Assembly (NCBI GenBank): GCA_013115145.1 | Contig: JAAPAO010000315.1 | Span: 9,506 to 40,278 of the forward strand | Length of the DNA: 30,773 nucleotides | Source: Perkinsus chesapeaki | Lineage: Eukaryota; Perkinsozoa; Perkinsida; Perkinsidae | Direction: 5' to 3' | Shown: positions 1 to 10,476 of the stretch, piece after piece | Layout: each line of letters opens with the position of its first letter | How positions within the stretch are numbered: the stretch's first letter is position 1 | Position numbers and translations under genes: made by a program | Notes under the pieces: generated by a model | The model's database searches: none | The model's input: only the letters and a program-made list of their open reading frames with translations | What the model was told of the DNA's origin: nothing

Positions 1-178
1 TGAGAAGGAAGTGGAATAGAAATAATATATAAGTGTAATGAGGAGGAAGTGGAATAAAAATAATATATAAATGTAATGAGAAGGAAGTGGAATAGAAATA
101 ATATATAAGTGTAATGAGGAGGAAGTGGAATAAAAATAATATATAAATGTGATGAGGAGGAAGTGGAATAAAAATAAT
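1..178. repeat. 38-bp tandem repeat array (4.7 copies, runs off left edge)
   Basis: Units begin at 1, 39, 77, 115 and 153, the last cut off at about 178. Units alternate between two versions: units 1 and 3 start tgagaagg and carry gaatag/aagtg; units 2 and 4 start tgaggagg and carry gaataa/aaatg. The true repeat is therefore a 76-bp dimer. It lies downstream of the last visible AP-1 gamma exon (291-429), so it probably sits in an intron of that gene. The array may extend left of the window. Confidence 0.95.
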
Positions 179-290
179 GCCGAAAAATTGATCTCTAAAT
201 AGAGCAAGTATCCACAGAATGATAATAAAAGTAGTCTTGAGAAATCAGAAATCTAAAGTAGAAATACCCTTCAAACTAGCACCATCTCAC

Positions 291-3200
291 CTGCAGTGGT
301 CTTGTCATTAAATGATCCCAAATCAGCCATGAGATCACCAGAAGTAGCGTCACCCACATCGACCGCACTGGTATCATAAAACTCCTCACTAGGGGCTGTC
401 TCGGCAGGGAGACTTGTTACCGTTGGAACCTGGCAGAGCTTCGGTAGCTAGTCAACTCACTGTTGGTACTGCTAATCCCATACAGCGTTCAAGAACTTAT
501 TCCTACTAAATTACACCGATCAGTGTTGGGCTAAAGTATATCTGAATCTCTCCCCGAATCTCTCGGAATCTATCTGTTCTACACTAAAGACTGCATTATA
601 CAGTACGCCACGCACACTCACAGTTACAACTATCAATTAGCCGAAGACACGGCCAGTTCCACTGAGGAACTTCCACACCGTTTACCACTAGGCCAAACCT
701 CCAATAGGTGTACATTAGGCTCTCTAGCATTCAGCAATAGGTGTACATTAGGCTCTCTAGCATTCACTATCTCCCATCGACTCACCTCATCGACTGTAGT
801 ATCACCAATAGGGAGTCCTTTGGAGGTCTCATCCCCAGCGAATGCCGGCACCTTATCGGTTAAGTCACTCCTCTGATCAAAACTGGCAAGGGAGAGCAAC
901 GATGTGTACCTGAACAAGGCGTCAAATATCGCAAGCTGCGAAGATATACTATATACTATATACTAAGATATACTAGATATTCTATTTCAGTGGGGAGTGC
1001 TGTATAACTGATCTAATCAAATAGCCAAAGCGTCGGTGCGCAGAATAAAGTATTGCGTGTTTGACGAATCATGACTCCAAAATTGATGGATATACGAGTG
1101 AATCCTCATTTCTGAGTTCTACTGTTCTTACCATTTACACAGTGGCACTGGCAGTGCTAGCTAGAATGTGAAATATTTGCGAAAAGCCAACCTTTAGGTA
1201 TAAAATGTAATCATCGTCTTTCTTCATCCGTGCATCCCATATATTATGCATCCTGTGCGTAGGGAGCAACAAGGTCAAATGCCCCTCCGAAAATTTACTG
1301 TTAGAGTCCCAACCGTTTTGAAAGAATATCAATTTACCCACCCCACTCACTCGCAGGCCCTCTGTTGAAGCTCCACACTCAGTGAGCTCGTAAATTGACT
1401 AAGTAACGACTTCAACTTATCCTTCTGAGATTGGTTCAAATCCAATCGACTTAGCAGTTTCATCACGCAGGAAAGAATGTATCTGAATAATAACCTACAC
1501 AAAAACCTTTGGTGACACTCGAACTTAGAGGAACTACTCGGTGTGGGGATAAGTCCGAATAATTCCTCAAAAACACATGTCCTGTGCCATCGCACACTTG
1601 TCGGATTTCCACCGAGCCTTCCTTCTCTATAATTATGATACTCATTTTCCCTTGCTTTGTCTCCTACTCTAACAGTGTAGATTTTTGCGCACTTACACAA
1701 ATAAGCTAAAAAGTCCGAACATTCACTTTTCGAGCAAAGCCTCCTCCATTTCACGGATAGATTCAAGCCGTCGAAACGCACAGTAAACGTAGAAATTGGC
1801 AAAAGACTTTCATCATTTATTCCACCGAATTTCACCACTCTCAAAAAGACCCGAGTCGATCCTTCTGGTTCAAAAGTATTTACGTTGCAGACGGACCGTC
1901 TCCTGTCCAAGTAGACTAAGTACATGATATAGATATACCCCAAAATGATAAATAATGGAAAAATAATTAATGCAACACTGCAAAATAATAGAACACACAG
2001 TATTTCTTCAATACTGCGTCTTTGATCATGATTATTATCTTGACTACACTAATATACGAATTTTAGTAAAGGCCAACAAAAGAGCAATTGTGGTGAAACA
2101 CAACACCTTCACTACTATGCACTGCTGGTGTATGACCAAGTTGATGACACGGGCTACTAGCCTATATTATACAATAGATTATATAGGATATACATATATC
2201 AATGATATAAGTAAAATAATAAGTAGTAATAAAATAATACTAGTAATAATAGTAGCAATATAATGATATATTTGTAAACAATTGATACAAGCACGAAATC
2301 CAACCCTCTTACTGGCACACAACTGCTGATCCTCTCTCCCCATTAGCGCCACTATCAGACTTCACCACACCCGTTCTGACAACCCCTATAGAGCCAATGT
2401 CACATGACATAGACGAAGATGCCTTATTAGTTATCTAAATACAACACAAGAAGGACTTAATGAACTTTAACAGCTCAACAGTTCAAAACAAAAAAATACA
2501 CTTCGACAGGTCCGTTAGGTTCCCTTTCACCGCGAAACGAATAAAAACAGCATTACGAGAAGGTCTTATTAATACTGTCAATTACAACTAAAACTAACCT
2601 ATCTTAAACAACTTCACTTCATTGAAAATCCCAACTGTTCGTGATACGCCAACTAGCTCAACTATGGAAAAGGAAGCTGGAACCACAGAACCGCCAAACA
2701 GAGGGGAGATTTTCACATGATCTTTGAGATCCTGTCATCCTCATGCTCGTTGAAATCTTCCATTGTATGAAGCAAATTGTTCCATACGCTCTCCTTGTAT
2801 AAGGCCCCGTTTGCCTCATTCCCGACCATCCTGCAAGATCGGTTCTTGCAATAATACAATTAAGTTCTCATGGCTAATTTAATATAGCGTCAGTTTAAAC
2901 AACTTTATTTTCTATCTTATTCTACTAGCCAAACAAGCAAACTTCTTCGGAATGCCACCTCACGACTCGGCCTTATTGGCCTTGCCTCGGGAGTTTTCAG
3001 TGATTATGGCTTAGCCAGCGCCACAGTATCTCTCTGAGCGCAGCCGCACACCAAAGGTTCTTCTTAGCTGCATTTTCCCCCATAGGCTGGTAAAATGCGT
3101 GGCATAGTGTTATCTTACATATTCGATAAGATTGATAACATCATCATTGGTAATAACAATTCTCTGTCCATCAACTCCGACAGCTCCTTCACCGTTAACC

Positions 3201-6200
3201 AGTAAGTCGCCGTACTCTCCAATTGCCCAAACGGCGGTTTCGACCTGATAAGTCTCATACCACACTTTTCCTTAATCACACCTACCAGGGCGTCACTCGA
3301 CTTCATCGCCAATCTGTGCAGCTTAGAGCTTCCTAGAGTCTCCTGAGACACAACATCACCGATCACTACAGTAGTGCTTATGTTTTCACGTTGCAATCTT
3401 GATACGAATTACTCTGCGTCGATATGATTGCATTAATGTCGCATTGTCGATTCGATCTCGTTATTGTTATACGCCTACAATTATTGCCGGCAACTATATG
3501 ATAAACTACAGTAAAGAGAGTTATTAACATATTTATCAGTGATTTCAAAAATTATCATTTATGCTCAACCTATTTCGCAACTCGCTCTGTCAGTAAAACT
3601 ACCCTACTTGGAAAGTATATACTCCAGCACGGGCCCCATGGGAATTCTGTCGGCAACGACTACTCTACTAGATTCATATCAACTGTCTCTGCAACCTATC
3701 CACTAACTCCTTCGCTTCATCTCGCCGGACGCGAACAAAAACCGAGGCCGATCGAAAAGTGCATTTTCTACGGCGTTTCGTGGGGGTAAACTCAGCTTAG
3801 GAAGGCCGACGTCCGATATTTTTGTCCGAAATTCGATCCGTTCGAACCCCTCTGGCTCAGGACGTCATAGAGGCGCACAACCGAATGTTTCCCGCGTTTT
3901 TCCTTTCCTGAAGAGCTTACCAGTAAGGTGAAGTAAAGTTTGTGAACTGCGTAGTTGTACAACTGTGGGGTCGACGCAATTGAGTTGCACACAGAAGATA
4001 TGACCGAGTCCGGTACCGACGAGCCGCCAAGGACCATAACCTAACATAAAGAGCTAGAACTCTGAAACAGATACCTATACAGCAATGCAAATGGGCTAAG
4101 TTGCTCGAACAATGTCCTCAGGACGATGCTAGCGGTTTACAGATAAATTTTATTTGCCTTACACTGGCAAATAAAACACAGTCTCGCGCTCTTGTTGACT
4201 CTCCATCGGCAATGCCGGAGCATGCCCTCGGTGTGTTGAGAAATCATACCGAAAAAGTTCCAGCTCCATCGACTTCTTTGCTAGCCGTGAAATTTCACAA
4301 CAATGAAATATAAGATAATAACAGAAGCATACGGTAGACAAATAATATAATATATCCTACAAGTAGTGATGAATGTTATAGATTATCACACTTGCAAAAA
4401 AAGTCTTAAAATTGATCGTGGGAAGTTTAAGGTCCTTCACGGAGTCAGCAGCTACTGCTATCAAATAGTACCAACTTACCTTGATGAGAGTATCGATCTG
4501 CCATCTCCTACTCGGGGCATACTTCTTGGCCATGCTGCAAATGCATGTTATTAAATCCTCTCTAAACTCAGCGTCCGTAACAATAAGGTAATTCAAAAAC
4601 TCGTTCGTCATTTGCTGAAAAATAGACCAATTCTTGCAATCTCGTCATCACTTGCATTTCCTCAACGCAGACCCTACCTTAACATTGTCCTCACTTATAA
4701 GACTATAGGCGACATCGAGTGCTCTTCTTCTCAAACTAATATCAGGATCCGTCAGACAGCTCAGGATAACCGATCGCTGTTTCTGAACCTGTAGTCGGAA
4801 GGTCGTGAGTTCGAATCCTGGCGGGAGCATTTCCAGCTTACTGCGCCGATGTCCACTGAAACCACGCTTTTGAGAGCCTCTAGAGCAACATACCTAAAGT
4901 GTACCAGTCCACCATATATTAATAAACGGTGACCGGTATCCGAGGTTGAAGCACACAAGATACGAAATAGGTCAAGGCAGTGCCTTGGAGGCACATGCCA
5001 CTTACTTCACATTATTATCCTTATGTGTGAGGAATCTTCCCAAAATGTTAACTCCAAGCACTCGTAAAGAAGGATCCGCGACCGGACCAACATACACTAT
5101 AGTGCGCACACATTCGTATCTAAAGGTCGACCATGCAAGATATAAAACAGCTCAAGTTGTAGCTGCCCACAACACGGCGTTCCCTGCGTTCTTGGCTCCC
5201 TCGGTGTTGGTGGCAACTTGCGCCAACACATCGCTCACTTCCTCTGGCAACGGCTGGTTCAAATCGATCAACAACCGAAGTGTCTTCAAAATCTTGACCT
5301 GATAAAAACCATAACAATGCCCCCTGCCAAATCGATCACGTGATCGATATCTCACCTGCAAGAACGGATCCGTGATCCCGCCAACGTCGTATTCTTGCGA
5401 GTTGCCATACCCACTAATCGTAAGGGATCTCAACTGCTTCAGCAGCGTCGGCATCACATAGGCCAACTCCGCACGGTATATGCTCGGATCGGTCTGAAAT
5501 GTCATATAGAGATAAGACAGTCACAGCAATTCCGCAACCGAGTGAACTGCTACTTTCCCAATATGCCCTCGAATAGAGTTTAGCACCAAAAAGCTACAGC
5601 CGATCCGAGCCTTCTCACTGATATACGGCGAGCGGTTTTCTTACATCAGAAATTCACGCGTGGCAAAAATTGACAATGTCATTCTCATCAGATGACAAAC
5701 TTGTCATTGATCCAGTCGATCAAATGACATCTTCATCGATCTGATACTTCAGGAATTGAATGGTACGAAATCCTTGGATGAGCCAATTAATGCCCGCTAA
5801 ATTACGCTGCCGGCAGAATTGTCAACTCTAACCTTTCTTCTGCCACTCGAGCTCACCAACTCACCTGCAGTAAATATCCCATCAGACTCAATGCGCTCAG
5901 CAGCACGCCATGGCTGCCTGTGGTGCCGGCTCGGGATCTGAAACGAAATACGGACTAAGAGAGAAGCAGGTCGTTTGCTCCTGGCTTTGAACTCAGAACA
6001 GTAAACCATTATACTGGGCATTAATCAAATAGAGAGGAAGATAATAAAGTGTTGAGGTATAACAACACAGCTGAGACTACGTGCCATTAAAGTACATCTA
6101 CAGCGATTCTTACTATCACCTCTGAGTACACTGGTGACTTTAATATTAATATCTTCATGGATGTAACTCATATAGTTATAAAATTTTATTAAATAATTAA

Positions 6201-8215
6201 ATGCACCTTTCCCTTTTCAGCAAGTGATACAACATGGACAACCCGAGAGCGCGCGTCGCCTGATGGCCAACGGCATACTTAGCTCCACCTTACCCAGCAG
6301 CTCCACCACATGCACCTTCAATCAATGGGCCAACTCTCGATGAGAATTTATCTTCCAATTCATTAACCTAACAGACCATTCTCTCTCTGCTATAATGGAC
6401 CCAGTCAACATAGAACCATCACGAATAACCAATGATAAAGTGAGTCTAGGAATAAAAAATCCCTCTGTCAGGTGACGTGTATGTTCAGGAAACTTCGACA
6501 AGTTCCGAGCGATTCTCGTATCCCCCACAACTTTACCCCCACTGAAGTGAATCTATGGCTCACCCGTGGCTCCAACTCTCAGACGCGAAGACGGAACGAA
6601 GACAGGAATTGAAATCATTTGGTGACACGAAAATGAATTAAATACAATATAATTATAAATAATAATAAAAAAATAAGTTAACCTCCCCATCGTCCCCCTC
6701 ACCTTTTTCACTATCCTTAACGCACACAGTGCAGCCTTCTTCTGAATATACGGATTAGAGCTTCCTGGCCCCACCAGAAGTTGCTCAACCTTGCAGTACC
6801 AAACTCATGCGCATGCGTGCAGACGTATATTAGCTCACCTCGCGACTTAGTGACATACACATCTCCGTGGAGCCTATATTGGCTAAGGCACATAGAGCCA
6901 ATCCTGTCACGTACTGATTCTGAAGGAGACGAGTAATGCATCTATTTAACTCGGAGTATTATTGGAAAATGGTGACCATTTAGAGCGCTCTCAATCGCTC
7001 TACCGTTTGATGGTGAAGTGATTGGAGAGCGCTCGATCAAAGGTTCAGTTACTCTACATCTATTATACAAATGAAGCGATTGGACGAGACACACCCCCAG
7101 GAAGATCCAACACTACAGATGGAAATTAATGCTACTTCTCGCAAATCACGGCATTTGAACCTTTTCTGACACCTCTAGCTGTTACCTGCGAATTCAAATC
7201 GTTCTTAATGCTGTTCGTCACCAACATCAACAACTCCGAATTCTCATCCAACAGTTGTGTCAATCCGAGATACCTAATTTTCGAACTCGTAAAAATTAGC
7301 TAAATTATGGCGCTCAATCTACCCCACGCGCTTCTCCGAGAACTTCGGTGACGCTATGAGCTTGAGGCAGTCCATCTGTCCGAAATGTGTCGGGTACCCC
7401 AACATATGAATGTAGACCAACTTCGCAACATTGCGACTCCTATGACTGAATAAAACAGAAGCAACTATTACAACTTAAGTCGACTGAAGCTAAATAGAGG
7501 GCCCGATTAAACGTATTTTACTGCCTAGTGTGGGATGGAACGGGTACGGTGCTGAGGCGCTGGGAGCAATGGCCCCGGTGAGCTGCCTTACGCAATCAAT
7601 GTCGCTCAATTTTTCATGGCGGAGTCCCACATAGGACCACAGAATATTGAGGTCGACGGAGACCAGCAATGCCAAGAAGATACCATCAATTATTTCAGTC
7701 TAGTAAACTGGGTAATAAAAAGTGAACGAAATGGGGTAAACCTAGCGGAGAGGCTTTCTGGGGCGACCAAAGTATGCATGTAGATTCCGGATCAGTGTAC
7801 ATTCCCTAAGAGAGACAGAACGCAGAAGAAAGGATTTCGGGGACGTGTAAAACGTGTTGCTGAACACTTCTCAGATTTATACAGAAGCAAACAGCAAACT
7901 AGCTGTAATGTAACGTAATGCAATGCGTGGATGAATACATACGCCTGGTGATGCCCAAAGAGGCCCACAATCGCAAAGCCACTTCAAATTTCGCCATTGC
8001 GCCCTCAGCGCTAGCCTAAGATACTACTACGGGCGGCTCAGGACCGCCGGAGGGGTCCATTTCCAAAACCAGCCTTTCGATTCCCTGTATTACTCCGGAT
8101 CACCGTCCTTAAACGACTGCCTTATAGCGGCACATTCCCGAGCCACTACCGCCTTCTCCTCGGATTGAGTCTTACACGCTCTTACTTGCCGGATCAACTC
8201 GCGAAGTTTAGTCAT
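291..8215 (-). CDS. AP-1 clathrin adaptor complex, gamma-adaptin subunit (multi-exon, 3' end outside window)
   Basis: Gamma-adaptin is a large subunit of the AP-1 adaptor that recruits clathrin and cargo at the trans-Golgi network and endosomes. The start ATG is at 8215-8213, opening [20 protein letters not shown], the expected trunk N-terminus. Resolved exons (5' to 3'): 8094-8215, 7323-7445, 7186-7273, 6839-6919, 6703-6789, about 6430-6492, 6294-6315, 5865-5917, 5356-5493, 5171-5298, 5006-5119, 4842-4893, 4678-4788, 4480-4614, 3921-4040, 3286-3342, 3119-3244, 1351-1482, 786-about 930, 291-429. Diagnostic segments are [85 protein letters not shown] and [17 protein letters not shown] and LRRRAL fit gamma better than alpha. 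Phases agree from 8215 to 3119. The interval 1490-3118 and the junction near 930-1351 are unresolved. The last exon is acidic hinge; the ear is off the window. Confidence 0.93.
702..767. repeat. 33-bp direct tandem duplication
   Basis: Two near-identical 33-nt units, 702-734 and 735-767, each containing ggtgtacattaggctctcta. They lie in the AP-1 gamma intron between exons 786-about 930 and 291-429 (intron 430-785). Because the unit is a multiple of three, the minus strand reads an 11-residue repeat, but splicing removes it, so I do not regard it as coding. Confidence 0.9.
1351..1645 (-). other. AP-1 gamma exon cluster with possible 24-nt intron
   Basis: The exon 1351-1482 encodes [10 protein letters not shown]...[10 protein letters not shown], matching the end of the adaptin trunk. 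Directly upstream, the same frame reads [22 protein letters not shown], which resembles the segment before it in other gamma-adaptins. Between them, 1483-1506 (24 nt, gttttt...ttcag on the minus strand) begins GT and ends AG and keeps frame, so it is either a very short intron or an eight-residue insertion. The minus frame stays open up to 1943, far beyond what the family alignment needs. The 5' border of this exon is not resolved. Confidence 0.5.
4790..4829 (+). repeat. tRNA 3'-half-like element in an AP-1 gamma intron
   Basis: The plus strand reads aaggtcgtgagttcgaatcc then ggcgggagca and ttt: an RNA polymerase III B-box (GTTCGAATCC), an acceptor-like tail and a short T run. It occupies most of the 53-nt intron 4789-4841, antisense to the host gene; its complement supplies the acceptor ...ctacag. 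No A-box or 5' half is present, because coding exon 4678-4788 follows at once. The T-stem is badly paired. It is not a functional tRNA gene; it looks like a tRNA-derived (SINE-like) relic. Confidence 0.6.
6967..7034. repeat. Intronic inverted repeats (hairpin cluster)
   Basis: Inside the AP-1 gamma intron 6920-7185. A 15-nt odd palindrome (aaatggtgaccattt, 6967-6981) is followed at once by an inverted repeat, left arm gagcgctctcaatc at 6983-6996 and right arm at 7020-7034, differing by one extra g. Each arm contains the self-complementary gagcgctc. It could be the remnant of a foldback or MITE-like element, or a structured intron segment. No transposase frame is nearby. Confidence 0.75.
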
Positions 8216-9141
8216 TGCAAAACCAACAATCACCACTAATCAGTCGAGTTCGAAATAATAATGTTAATTATTTACTTAATGAAAATTAAAGATAGTCAAC
8301 TACACAATTTAAGGCTGGGATTCAGGAAATGAATCAACCTTTCCATTGAAACCTACTGAAAATTCACGAACTGAATCTACTTTGTGAGTTAATGAATCTC
8401 TCACGCTTCCCGTGGAACTTTCAAATTCGGTTTTTCGTTAATAATAACGACTTTTATTTCGTTTCTAACCCTGAATGTCGTCAAATAAATACTACTATAC
8501 ACTAAAGCCCCGCTCGATTTCAGTGAACGAAACATAGATTTGAGCAAACGAGGAACTCAACTATATATTTTATATACAATTGAATATGAAATCAATGTAA
8601 ATAATAGTTGATACAGTAAAAGTTGGTACAGCATTCTTATCAAGGCTACTCCTGGAGGTGCAGAACCTCAGCGAGAGGATGACCACCACAGGCTGCTAAA
8701 GTTGTTAAGAATGTTAAAAATTAACAAAATATAAGTTCTTGATGAATGATAGTAAAAGTCTATTAAATAGGTATTAATGCATAAATGAATAATTTACTTG
8801 ACAAGTAATGACGACGTAAACATCTCACTTAATAATACTCTCAAGTTTAGAAATAATGAAATTCGTGTGGCGTAAAATATTACGCTACCACACGATAAAC
8901 CTGCCTCCCATTCCTCCATGTGTTTCCTTCCCTAAAAATTGATGGAAAATGAGAGCCCAACTTGCCATTAAGAATAATCGTCACGCGCCACAAAACCCTG
9001 TTCCATTACCCAACTTGAACACTATTCCATCACATCCGCAAGCGAAGTAAGATGCTTTCAACTTACAATCAAGTATACAAAACAAGTAAGAATCGACAAG
9101 TATCTTTTTGCACGCGTGTACAAAATCTTCGCAGTGCGCAA
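8216..9141. other. Intergenic region: CDC50 3' flank and AP-1 gamma 5' flank
   Basis: About 926 bp between the CDC50 stop at 9142 and the AP-1 gamma ATG at 8215. It is AT-rich, with no reading frame I can support on either strand. It must hold the 3' end of the CDC50 transcript and the AP-1 gamma promoter and leader. I see no clear TATA box or polyadenylation signal that I would place with confidence. A hairpin is present at 8864-8894. Confidence 0.7.
8864..8894. repeat. Intergenic imperfect palindrome
   Basis: Arms cgtgtgg (8864-8870) and ccacacg (8888-8894) pair exactly; inside them cgtaa (8871-8875) pairs with ttacg (8880-8884), leaving a small asymmetric bulge and a short loop. It sits 3' of the CDC50 gene and 5' of AP-1 gamma. 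It may be a transcript-end structure, a protein-binding palindrome or a foldback remnant; the sequence alone does not decide. Confidence 0.7.
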
Positions 9142-10476
9142 CTATGCCACCTTCCGCTTATCTTGCGTCTGGAAACTGAAGTACTGCACTCCTCCAAATG
9201 TCCTAGGCCACCATCTCTGTCGCAGCATCAGGTACAGTCCCCATATAAAATATGCTCCTCCCACAAGAATCAGGAACCCGCCAACGACCATATTATTTCC
9301 GCCTTGCCAGTTGGTAGTAGTCATATAAATAGATTTCTTCCCTCCAAAATCCGCAGCCGGCCAATTGTCAACAACATCCACAACAATCTGATCTCCAGCA
9401 GCAAAACTCGCATCAATCCTCGCGAATAATTTCAAGAAAGTCGGAGTCGCTGCCGTAGTTATCCAATTTCTAAACACAGTTGACTCCATTCCCCATCCGC
9501 TTGGATTCTTAACTTCATGGAACCCATCCAGATCTCCAACTCCGCACTCCTGCGTGAAATTGCAATGCAGCGTGTCGCCATACGAGCAATCCGGGACCGT
9601 TATAAAATCTCCAGTGCCCGATCCATACCGTATTTCCCTCCCTTTCGGTATCACCCTGCGAAATGCCGTCTCCGCGTCCTTAGGCACACATAAAGTCGGT
9701 GGCTGCAACCACAGCAGCCAGAAATCGTTCACGCCGTACGGAACCCCGTTGGCATCTTTCCACAAGAAAGCCTCGTCCCTCATATCCACCGGATTCACCG
9801 TTTCAACCGTCGCATCGTTCGTTAATTCCTTTCCCATATAAACCTTGGGGATATCACTACTGCCATTTTCCCGATCCACAGTGACCCAAAAAGTGTCATT
9901 AAATGCGCTCTTCGCTATCAACCCACACGGCAGTGCCCCCACATTGTCATCATCCCCAATATGATCAAACAGTCCACACTTCCCACCATACCGAGTCGGC
10001 GGGATATTCGACGCCCCCGACTTCAACTGCGCGGTAGAAATGGATTTGATAAACTCAGCTTCATTTTGATAAACCCAATCCATCCTATAGTACATATAAA
10101 CCGGCCCAGAGATGTTCTTCGTGACGGGGAATACCAATTGCCCGTCCGAATCGTACTTCACATTTGCCGACCAAACCTTGCTACTAGCAACCACAATCAA
10201 GATGCCATACGACAACAGAACTGCCGCGATGACCCATACTAATAATACAGCTGTAAAGGGAGTTAGAACCTATTAGGCGGAGCGAAGCGTTTCATCTTTC
10301 ACATTTTCCCTTATTACCGGCATTGACACTTTATAATCTTGCTGCAGCAGAGCGTCCCACGCATTAATAAGTCTATCCTTCAGACTGACATGTCTCCGTG
10401 TCTCCTCTTCCTCCTGTACAGGCTCCCCTTTCGGTCGTTGCTCACCACTAAAACAACAACAACCATTAAAATGCAA
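9142..10476 (-). CDS. CDC50/LEM3-family protein (P4-ATPase flippase beta subunit)
   Basis: CDC50 proteins chaperone P4-ATPases and are needed for phospholipid flipping in Golgi, endosome and plasma membranes. Exon 1 is 10318-10476 (53 codons) and exon 2 is 9142-10269, joined across a 48-nt GT...AG intron (10270-10317) that carries in-frame stops; the product is 428 residues. Membrane segment 1 is about residues 60-84 (PFTAVLLVWVIAAVLLSYGI) and segment 2 about 380-402 (GGFLILVGGAYFIWGLYLML). Between them lie the family hallmarks GPVYMYYRMDWVYQN, LPCGLIAKSAFNDTF, FRNWITTAATPTFLKLF, DFGGKKSIYMTTTNWQGGNN, several Cys and N-x-S/T sites, as expected of the lumenal domain. Length and two-membrane-span layout fit the family. 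The start Met at 10476 is uncertain, since a ttgttttag acceptor-like site just downstream allows another 5' exon. Confidence 0.95.

Noticed and set aside
1428-1446. Perfectly paired T-arm-like gattggttcaaatccaatc
   Set aside because: It falls inside the AP-1 gamma exon 1351-1482 that aligns with the family, and has no acceptor tail or terminator.
4159-4341. Minus frame [10 protein letters not shown]... once considered an AP-1 gamma exon
   Set aside because: The true exon with family similarity ([10 protein letters not shown]...VHKLYFTLL) is 3921-4040 and its phase fits the exon at 4480-4614, leaving this segment intronic.
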